From Polyporus tsugae (taxonomy: Eukaryota > Basidiomycota > Agaricomycetes > Polyporales > Polyporaceae), in NCBI GenBank assembly GCA_024305745.1, contig JAHRBS010000007.1:124001-188000 (forward strand): a stretch of DNA of 64,000 nucleotides. The letters run 5' to 3'. Position 1 is the first letter of the stretch. Every line of letters starts with the position of its first letter. Position numbers and translations under genes: made by a program. Shown here piece by piece: positions 56,869 through 64,000 of this stretch. The notes under the pieces are model-generated. The model was not told the origin of the DNA, did not search any database, and worked only from the letters and a program-made list of their open reading frames with translations.

Positions 56869-57735
56869 ATGTCGAACGCGCTCTACACTGCCGTTACCAG
56901 CGTCCTCACGGACCCCAACTACCTCAAGTGGGCTGTGACCATGGAGTCCTACCTCCTGGCACAAGGACAGTGGAAGATCATCAATGAGTCTCGCCCTGCC
57001 ACAGATGCTGACAAGCAAGCAGACTGGGATGAACGCAACGGCAAGGCCATAGGCAACATCCGCCTTCACCTTGCTCCAAGCATCATCAGCGCCATCGCTG
57101 GCAAGACCACCACCGCGGACATCTGGAACCACCTCAAGATGAACTACGGGAAGCCTGGCATCCCCATCGTCTATCAAGACTTCCATGCTGTGATTGGCCT
57201 CACCGTCCCCAGCGACTCCAACCCTATCCCAGCCCTCGACAAGCTTGAGGTGCACTTCCAATGCCTTGATACCAACAAGTTCGACATTTCAGAGCACATC
57301 AAGGGGATGATGCTCATCTCCAAGCTCCCTCAGTCCATGGATCCTGTCATCCAGGTCTACATCTCTGGCCTCAAGGACAACACTGCTGGTCCTGCCATCA
57401 AGAAGATCACGCTCGCTGGCGTCCACCAGGCCATGATCATGCACTGGGAACAGTGCCAAGGATGTCACCAGTCACGTAACAACACCAACAAGATCAGTGC
57501 TTTTAAGCACAAGGGGCTGGACCCCAACTTCTGTCAGCAGCAGCAGCAGTGCCCTCAGCGGCAGCAGCAGCAGTGCCCTGATGGGCAGCAGCAACAAGGC
57601 AGACACTCTCGCAGCTGCCGCTCTGGACGTGGTCATGGCGGACAGCCAGGTGCGCACCAACATGTGCACTTTGCCCATATGGTCAATGTGGCGCCTTCTG
57701 CCCACATCACTGACATCCCAACCACAATCACCTAG
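56869..57735 (+). pseudogene. Copia gag, element 2
   Basis: ATG 56869 opens MSNALYTAVTSVLTDPNYLKW, colinear with the gag of element 1. It continues through WKIINESRPATDADKQADWD, DIWNHLKMNYGKPG and a Gln-rich segment. A TAG at 57733-57735 ends it where element 1 has CAG (TQGPS). Reading continues as GPSRVEDPRALMRKP up to the Gypsy insertion. Confidence 0.85.
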
Positions 57736-57810
57736 GGCCCCAGCAGAGTGGAGGATCCGCGCGCTCTCATGCGCAAGCCCGTCCGCGCGAAGACAGGGAA
57801 CAACAAGTAC

Positions 57811-58095
57811 TGTCATGAATGTTCCATTCAGCGCCTGCTATCAGTGCCTTAGTTTCCTTTTCCGGATGATCTACTTCTCATGTCGTACTTATTGTTCTTC
57901 ATTGCATTGTATCTCGTCCTTTGTTCTTTAGCACAATAGCTCCTTATTGTTCATTGTTGCTATTGTTCCATTTCCATTGTTCACCCATATCTATAGTTAC
58001 CTATTGTCCCCGGGTTCTCATTGTCCTCTATACGTATATAAGGACCTGTTCTTCACTGCCTGGAGACCTCAGTTTCGACCTCTTGTCTCCACACA
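57811..58095 (+). repeat. Gypsy LTR fragment (5' part of an LTR)
   Basis: Starts TGTCATGAATG directly after AGTAC (57806..57810) inside Copia gag. It matches the first 285 bp of the full LTR on the opposite strand (59558 downwards), including a TATATAAGG promoter box, and is cut at TTGTCTCC. The remainder of the LTR is missing at an inversion breakpoint. Confidence 0.85.
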
Positions 58096-59112
58096 TGTTT
58101 TGTGCCAGTAAAGGCTGCGTGAAAATGATATAAATAGTGTCACCAACATCTTGTGGTTGAAACGTAACTACAAGCTTATTTGCTTGGTAGAAGAAGATAC
58201 TAGCGGTCGATGCACGCGCTTCCATTCCTTCACAGAGTAATGCTCCCATTGAAACAAGTTTGTTGATAAGATTTGGGACTAAGGTGACATTTCTCAGCCT
58301 TATGGTCTTTCCAGACTCTAAAGTTAGGAAGACAGTCCCTTCACCAGTCATGAATGTGACCCCATCTGCTGTGTATAGCAGTTGATGGACTTTGTAGTAC
58401 CGGAAATTGGCGAAGTCACTCATGTTGAATGTAAAGTGCATTGACGCTCCTGAGTTGAGCATCCACATATTCGAGTCTTGCGATTCAATCTGCTTATTCT
58501 TTCCCCTACAGTGCGCACACTTTGCATGTGAAGAGTGGTGAGAACATGTATTCTGTTCTATAGCTACAGATACATGTGGGCTGTTTACACAACAAGAGGA
58601 AATTGCCACATTTTCAGCTGCCATTAAGGGCGCAAAGTCAGCATACAACTTGTTGTGGGGAGAAGAATAGACTGACCAGTACTGATTGAAGAAAGATTCA
58701 ACTTCATCTTCAACCACGCCAAGCGACACAATGTCCTCGTTGTCTGTCGGCTCATCCATCGGGTCGTCCAGAGGGGCAAGGCGCTCCTCTAGGGTGCGTT
58801 CTGACATGCACTCCCTGAGGGTGCGCTTGCGCTTGGGCATGTGGTCCTCCTTGCTGTCTGAGTCCTCTGACTGTGAGCTGCTGCTCGAGTTGGTGCCACT
58901 GAGCAAGTCATTGCCACCACTCATCATCGGAGATAGGGTCGACAAAGATGCAAGTGGGGTGACCGTGGGCAAGGCCGCGCAGTCCTGTTCCTCCAGGGTA
59001 CGAGGGGCCTGCTGGAGTCGGACAAGGTCCTCGAGGATGCGGATGCGCTCGAACATCGGATGGATGCCGAGTTCCTTGGCGAGGGACATGGCAGATGTGA
59101 GCAAGGGGTACT
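58096..59112 (-). mobile_element. Copia element 2, inverted gag-protease fragment
   Basis: Reading from 59112 the minus strand gives KYPLLTSAMSLAKELGIH, the Ser/Glu/Asp-rich gag tail, NMWMLNSGASMHFTF and the protease up to FTQPLLAQNM. The active site reads NSG rather than DSG (D to N, again a CpG transition relative to element 1). The GTACT at 59108..59112 is the reverse complement of the AGTAC at 57806..57810, the Gypsy target duplication. The gag tail keeps CGA at the codon that is TGA in element 1. Confidence 0.85.
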
Positions 59113-59558
59113 TGTTACGACTGGCCATCGAGTAAGGACCAGGGAGACTTACGAGACGAGCAAGGGCATCAACGAGCACTTGTGCAGTGAGAGCGGAGCA
59201 AGGCTCAATGGTCAGGGCTGGAGACAAGATGTATTGAGTAAGTAGATGTCTACGAGCAAAATACAGCGAGGCTTACCTGGAGACAAGAGGTTGAAACTGA
59301 GGTCTCCAGGCAGCAAAGTACAGGTTCTTATATACGTATAGAGGACAATGAGAACCCGGGGACAATAGGTAACTATGGACACGGATGAACAATGGAAATG
59401 GAACAATAGCGACAATGGACAATAAGGAGCTATTGTGCTAAAGAACAAAGGACAAGATACAATGCAACGGAGAACAATAAGTACGACGTGAGAAGCAGAT
59501 CGTCCGTAAAAGGAAACTAAGGCACTGGTAGCAGGCACCAAATGGAATGTTCATGACA
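59113..59558 (-). repeat. Gypsy 3' LTR, about 446 bp
   Basis: Limits were set by the polypurine tract on one side and by the AGTAC target duplication on the other. They give TGTCATGAAC...GTAACA, a proper TG...CA LTR. The box TATATAAG near its middle is the likely promoter. Confidence 0.8.
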
Positions 59559-59572
59559 ATACCCCCCTCCTA
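59559..59572 (-). other. Gypsy polypurine tract
   Basis: AGGAGGGGGGTAT on the minus strand lies immediately before the LTR start, as expected for plus-strand priming. Confidence 0.75.
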
Positions 59573-59590
59573 AGGGTCGTGCCTTCACGA

Positions 59591-61261
59591 CTAAGTCTTC
59601 TTGAGAGGACCAGGTGCCTCTGCGTGCATTGAATGAAATTTCTGCACAAGTTGCGGCGCATTTGTAAGGTCCACTGCATCCTCCCAGCTGTCATGTTCAG
59701 GGCCCCAACCCTTCCAGTGTACGAGGTACTGCAGTTTCTTCCACCGCCCATACCGCCGTGACTCCAACACTTCCTCCACTTCATACTCTTCCCCCCCCTC
59801 CACCTCAATTGCCGCTGGCTCTGCCGGGTGACGACCGGGGAGTCGACTCTCCTTGTGCGGAAGCAGGAGAGAAACGTGGAATACGGGGTGGATTACAAGG
59901 TCCTTGGGGAGTCTGAGCTCGTAAGCCAGATTGCCCACCTTGCGTACAACTGGATACGGGCCAGCGTACCGATCCACCAGTTTCCGAGAGACTCCAGAAA
60001 TGCAGAAGTTCCTCGTGTCAAGCCACACCTTCTGGCCTTCCTTGAACTCTGGAGCGTCACGGACATACCAATCATAGTACTCCTTCATCCGCTCAGCTGC
60101 TAGAGTTAAGGCCGCGATTGCATCCTCTTGCGCCTGTCGCAACTCCTCCCGGCGTTCATCAGCTGCAGGCACCACCGTAGGCAACATTGGAATGTGGAAC
60201 TGGGGTTCATAGCCGTACATAAGGTAGAATGGCGAGTAACCGGTTGACGAGTGCTGGTGCGAGTTAAAGGCAAACTCTGCAATCGGCAGCCACTTGACCC
60301 AGTCATCGCAGTGCCGTGAGCAGAACATACGAAGGTACGCCTCTATCTCCTGGTTCCATTGTTCTGATTGCCCATCTGTCTGCGGGTGGTAGGCTGTGGA
60401 CATTGCGCTTTCTATGCCAAGTCCCTTGAGTACGGCACAGAAGAGCTTGCTTGAGAACTGGGGCCCACAATCAGAGATGATCTTCCGTGGCAGCCCGTGA
60501 AGATGAAAATGTTCTCGGATGAAGTTGTCAGCAGCTCCTTCTGCGTCGATCTCCTCAGTGCAAGGAATAAGATGTATCATCTTTCCATGCCGATCAGCGA
60601 TGAGCTGAAACGCGTTGTATCCGTCCACCTCTGGGAGTCCAGTGATGAAGTTGCACATCACAATCTGGCCCGGGCCATCAGGGATTTTGTTTGGTTGAAG
60701 AGGACCATGTGGTTTGGCATGTGAACCCTTGCCGTGGCGACAGGTGTCGCAGGTCTCAACGTAGTCCTTAATAAACTTTGCCATGCCTGGCCACCAGTAG
60801 TTTTGTGTGACCAATTTCAACGTCTTTGACTGCCCAGGGTGTCCAGCAGGTGGGAGGTTGTGGTGGATGCATACAATCTCAGCAGGCAGTGCATCGTCCT
60901 TGGGGACATAGACTTTGCCTCGGTACAGTAGCAGGCCTTGCTCACTGTTCCAGTCCACCAAGTCATTCTGAAGACGCGCTGGTCCAAGTTTGTCTAGTTT
61001 ACTGAGTGCCTCCACGACTTCCTGCTCACGCTCTCCGCACTCGCGGATGCATCGAAGCAGTGCCTTCTCTGGAACCACCGATAGATGCCCTTTCTTGGCT
61101 GCCAGTACTCAGAAATGTTCTGGCTGCAACAAGACTCGACCGAGATTGTCATCTGCATCCTCATGCTGGTGGTTGGGCCGTCTCGACAGTGCATCAGCCC
61201 TATCATTAGACGTCCCAGGCTTGTGCAAGATGACAAAGTCAAATCGTGACAGATAGAGAGC
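59591..61261 (-). pseudogene. Gypsy integrase with chromodomain
   Basis: The H2C2 finger is HHNLPPAGHPGQSKTLKLV ... CDTCRHG. The DDE core reads MCNFITGLPEVDGYN, so the first catalytic Asp is Asn. SDCGPQFSSKLF and TDGQSEQWNQEIE keep the second Asp and the Glu. A GPY/F-type segment (RYAGPYPVV) and a C-terminal chromodomain (YEVEEVLESRR, LQYLVHWKGWGPEHDSWED) follow. Chromodomains guide integration to histone-marked chromatin. A TGA near 61110 (HF-stop-VLAAKKG) and another at 61262 separate it from RNase H. Confidence 0.9.
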
Positions 61262-62620
61262 TCATCGTGCCTGTCTATGTGTGAGGTTCTGTGCTGTGCG
61301 CCAATACTCGAGGTTCTTGTGGTCCGACTGGATCTCAAACACACTGGGGAGACCCTCGAAATAGTGACACCAAGCCTGCAGGGCACGAATGATGGCAAGC
61401 ATCTCCTTGTTGTAGATCTCATAGTTGTGTTCAGCATTGTTCATCAACTCGGAGTGAAAAGCAATGAGGTGCCATTTGCCGTCTTCCTCCTCCTGAGACA
61501 GAACCGTGCTCGTAGCGAAGCCAGATGCGTCGACTTCAATGCGGGTGTTGCGGTCTGGATCATAGATCGTCAGGACAGGGCTTCTGGTGAAGCAGCGCTT
61601 GAGCTCGTCAAAGGCAGACTGCTCTTCGTCTCCCCATTGCCATGGCACATTACCCGTGAGGCGATCCAAGGGTTTGCAGATGGCACTAAAGTCCTTTATG
61701 AACCGCTGATAGAAGTTTGCGAAACCGCGGAACTTCCGTACATCTGTGGCATTCTGAGGGACAGGCCAATCTGCGATACCCTTCACCTTTACTGGGTCCA
61801 TCTCTACGCAGTTCTCCGAGACGAGTACACCAAGATATTCCACCTTGGGCTGTTTGAACTTGCACTTCTCTGGCTTGCAGAACAGGTTGTTCTCCTTAAG
61901 ATGTTTCAGGACCTCATGCACCAATGTGCGGTGTTCCTCGAGACTGTCGGTGAATATGAGGATGTCATCGAGGTAGGTAGTGACTTTGCCGAGTATGATG
62001 AGGTCCTTGAAGATGTCGTTCATGAGCACAGAGAATGTGCTGGGTGAATTGGCTAGCCCAAAGAACATAATGTTCGGCTCAAACAGCCCTCGATTGGTCA
62101 CAAAGGCAGCCTTCCACTCATTGCTGGCCTTAACCCGCACATTGTTGTACCCCCAGCGAATATTGAGCTTTGTGAAGTACTTGGCCTTCTTGAGTCGATC
62201 CATCAGATCTGATACCAACGGTAGTGAGTAACGGTTCTTAATGGTGATCTCGCTGAGTCGCCGATAGTCCTGGACTGGACGTAGGCTACCATCCTTCTTC
62301 TTGACAAAGACGAACAGCGACAACATCAGTGACTTCGACTCTTGAATATAGCCTTTGGCCAAGTTCTCAGCGAGAAACTTGTCAAGCTCTCCTTGTTCGC
62401 TGGGCGATAGGGGGTACACACGGGAATGGAACATCTTTGCATCGGGCACGAGCTCTATTGCATGGTCATAGGGTCCGTGTTCTGGCAAACATTCAGATGC
62501 CTCTTTCGAGAACACATGCAAGTATTCGTGATAGTGCTCGGGTATGATCTCTTCGATGGGGCGGACTTCCTTCTTCTGGTACTCTTGCTCAGCGAGTTGT
62601 TGCGAGTATGTGTATGTCGC
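61262..62620 (-). pseudogene. Gypsy reverse transcriptase and RNase H
   Basis: RPIEEIIPEHYHEYLHVFSKEASE leads into the polymerase. The first catalytic motif reads FTKLNIRWGYNN, with Asn for the usual Asp. The second, TTYLDDILIF, is intact. RNase H has RIEVDASGFATSTVLSQ, NYEIYNKEMLAII and FEIQSDHKNLEY, and ends at HRQAR followed by TGA where relatives have Trp. The Asp-to-Asn change is one CpG transition (CTCGAT to CTCAAT). Confidence 0.9.
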
Positions 62621-62698
62621 TGAAGCAAACAGTTGCAGAGCACCATAAAGGTGTTGTCCATCCTCCCATGCATCGAGAAGAGACGTCTCAGTTCCATC

Positions 62699-63358
62699 CT
62701 ACCGCGGCAGGAATCCTGGCGGCCAGGGCCTATCCTCCTCCTTCTCCTCAGTCATCACGGCCGCACATACCCTTCCAACCTTCCTAACCTTCTTTGTCCG
62801 TCGAGGACCGCAGCGCGCCGTAAGCCGTACCTCCGTATCATGTGCTTTGGTCTCGACAGGTTCAGAGGTTCTCTGGTTAGCCGGGCATGTCTCTGGACAT
62901 CTCGACAGGTGCAGCGAGCCACATTCCCAGTCTACTTCAGGGTTGTGCTCGCGTAGCCAGTCCAGGCCGATGATGACATCCTCTTCTCCTATATCCGTCA
63001 CTACAAAGACCATCTTCTCCCTGTGGTCTCCGATTGCCATATCCAACACAGCAACTTCTGTGATCGTACCATCATGGTTTTCCGAACTGTCGATGTTGTA
63101 CAGAGGAATTGGCCTTGCCAACTTCCTCATCGTAACCCTATTCTGTTCTATGAATCGTCTATGTAGGAACTTAGTAGTAGCACCCCTATCTACCATAGCT
63201 ACAATGTCCTTATGTCGCTGCTTGCCGATTAACCGTACCGGTATATGAAAGTGTTGACCATTGTGATTTACCTCATATACAAATGACAAACCCAGTACAG
63301 AAAATTGACTATTACTACAAGAACCAGCACGCACAGCGTCCAATGCGGTTCTAATCAA
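62699..63358 (-). pseudogene. Gypsy aspartic protease region
   Basis: The retropepsin-like domain is HKDIVAMVDRGATTKFLHRRF and DVIIGLDWLREHNPEVDW. The active-site triplet is DRG rather than DSG, which would disable it. A frame change separates it from the RT frame at about 62600-62700. Confidence 0.85.
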
Positions 63359-63966
63359 AAACCCTCTTTCTTATCGACCACTGTAAGGGTGGCGATCTTC
63401 TCCTCCATTGCCTTGAGCTGGGCCTTGAGTGTTGTGAGCTCGTCAGTACTGGATGAGGAAGAAGAGGCAGCCCGTTGGCCCTCGACCTTGGGCTTTGGGC
63501 AGTGCCACGTGGGATGTCCTTTCTCACCGCAGTTCCAGCACTCTCCGTCGAACTTCTTCTTGCCCGAACCAGAGGCAGCTGCCTTTTTGCCCTTCTTCTT
63601 CCATCCAAATTGCTTCGGCCGTTCCTCCTCGCGCGCGGCAAGTTGCTGGTCCATTTGCAGTGCGACTTCCTGGATCTTGGCGAGGTCCAAGATGTCGTGC
63701 GCTGTAGTTGCGAAGGTGTCCTTGATCTTGTAAGGGAGTGCCGTGCGGTACTGTTCGTGCCTGTCTGCATCACTGAACCTAGTGCGGGCAGCAATGGCGT
63801 TGAACTGACTGGTATAGTCCTTGACAGTGCCAAGCCAATGCAAAGCCTTGCAGAGTTTGGCGAGTTCTGCGACAGCCGCTTCCTCGTCGTTCGCAGCACA
63901 GAAGTGCGCCTTGAACGACCCTTCAAAGGCCACAAAGTCCAACCATGCAACATTGCCGCTGGCCAC
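63355..63966 (-). pseudogene. Gypsy gag, C-terminal part with zinc knuckle
   Basis: LCKALHWLGTVKDYTSQFNAI is typical of Ty3/Gypsy gag (retrotrans_gag). CWNCGEKGHPTWHC is a CCHC knuckle (C-x2-C-x4-H-x4-C) that binds element RNA. A coiled-coil tail (TLKAQLKAMEEKIATL) ends at 63355. The N-terminal part continues beyond the window end. Confidence 0.88.
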
Positions 63967-64000
63967 CGTGATGATGTATGGACCAGCCCACTCAGCAGCG

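Larger units (their letters stand above)
56226..57810 (+). mobile_element. Copia element 2, 5' part (LTR, PBS, gag), interrupted by Gypsy
   Basis: Plus-strand LTR, primer binding site and gag of the same Copia family as the element at 11.7-18.0 kb. The gag frame stops being Copia at 57810 after KTGNNKY, where a Gypsy LTR begins. The missing continuation (KYPLLTSAMSLAKEL) lies at 58096..59112 on the opposite strand. Confidence 0.9.
59113..64000 (-). mobile_element. Ty3/Gypsy chromodomain retrotransposon, 5' end beyond the window
   Basis: The order from the window edge leftwards is gag zinc knuckle, protease, RT, RNase H, integrase with chromodomain, polypurine tract, 3' LTR. This is the chromovirus arrangement. 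The element sits inside a Copia gag gene with a 5-bp duplication AGTAC. It is inactive: stops and changed catalytic residues are listed under its parts. Confidence 0.92.

Noticed and set aside
59060..59227. Start of the open frame across the inverted Copia fragment as a real gag start
   Set aside because: Its first roughly 40 residues are encoded by the Gypsy LTR; the target duplication at 59108-59112 marks the true boundary.
1..64000. tRNA or rRNA genes
   Set aside because: No tRNA-like A/B box pair with a foldable cloverleaf and no rRNA sequence was found by eye; a covariance-model search would settle it.

Overview
The window is nuclear DNA of a filamentous basidiomycete, most likely an Agaricomycete. 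Genes are split by many short introns (about 49-79 bp) with fungal splice sites. The gene families (BTB/POZ and F-box expansions, GH3 beta-glucosidase, GH13 alpha-amylase, sedolisin peptidase, multi-exon aldo/keto reductases) and the decayed Copia, Gypsy, Tc1 and Mutator-like elements fit that group. The species cannot be named from the sequence alone. Exon-intron models were built by hand from conserved protein motifs and splice sites. Nine models join into uninterrupted frames (GH3, sedolisin, DUF92 protein, alpha-amylase, two AKRs, BTB genes A, B and D). A two-exon F-box gene and BTB gene C also translate, C with a lost tail.

Layout. 0.5-3.6 kb: intracellular GH3 beta-glucosidase (+). 4-5.1 kb: BTB pseudogene (-). 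5.9-7.5 kb: 2OG-Fe(II) oxygenase-like gene with a damaged iron-binding exon (+). 7.9-9.9 kb: non-autonomous element with 44-bp inverted repeats. 11.7-18.0 kb: decayed Copia element (-). 18.0-20.0 kb: truncated F-box and alpha-amylase pseudogenes, a partial copy of 29-33 kb. 21.8-23.2 kb: Tc1/mariner element. 23.4-25.3 kb: sedolisin (-). 26.9-28.1 kb: DUF92/TMEM19-like membrane protein (+). 28.3-30.8 kb: F-box pseudogenes (-). 31.3-33.3 kb: intact alpha-amylase (-). 34.3-34.8 kb: alpha/beta-hydrolase remnant. 35.3-37.0 kb: F-box-like gene (+). 37.5-55.8 kb: a cluster of two AKR genes and six BTB genes or pseudogenes. One of these BTB genes carries a 5.2-kb transposon inside its intron. 56.2-64.0 kb: a Copia element containing a Gypsy element, rearranged and cut by the window end.

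The most notable structure is historical. The LTRs at 11663 and 56226 share a 5-bp target duplication in inverted form and have no transversion differences. This suggests they were once the two ends of one Copia insertion, and that the 38 kb between 18019 and 56225 was inverted by recombination between two Copia copies. A second inversion can be read from the Gypsy/Copia junctions at 57.8-59.6 kb. All five BTB genes with an intact promoter region, on both strands, share a palindromic GTCAC-N3-GTGAC promoter block. The BTB paralogues also share a conserved cysteine-rich C-terminal module. These two features suggest a co-regulated, undescribed BTB family; the function of that family is not known from the sequence.
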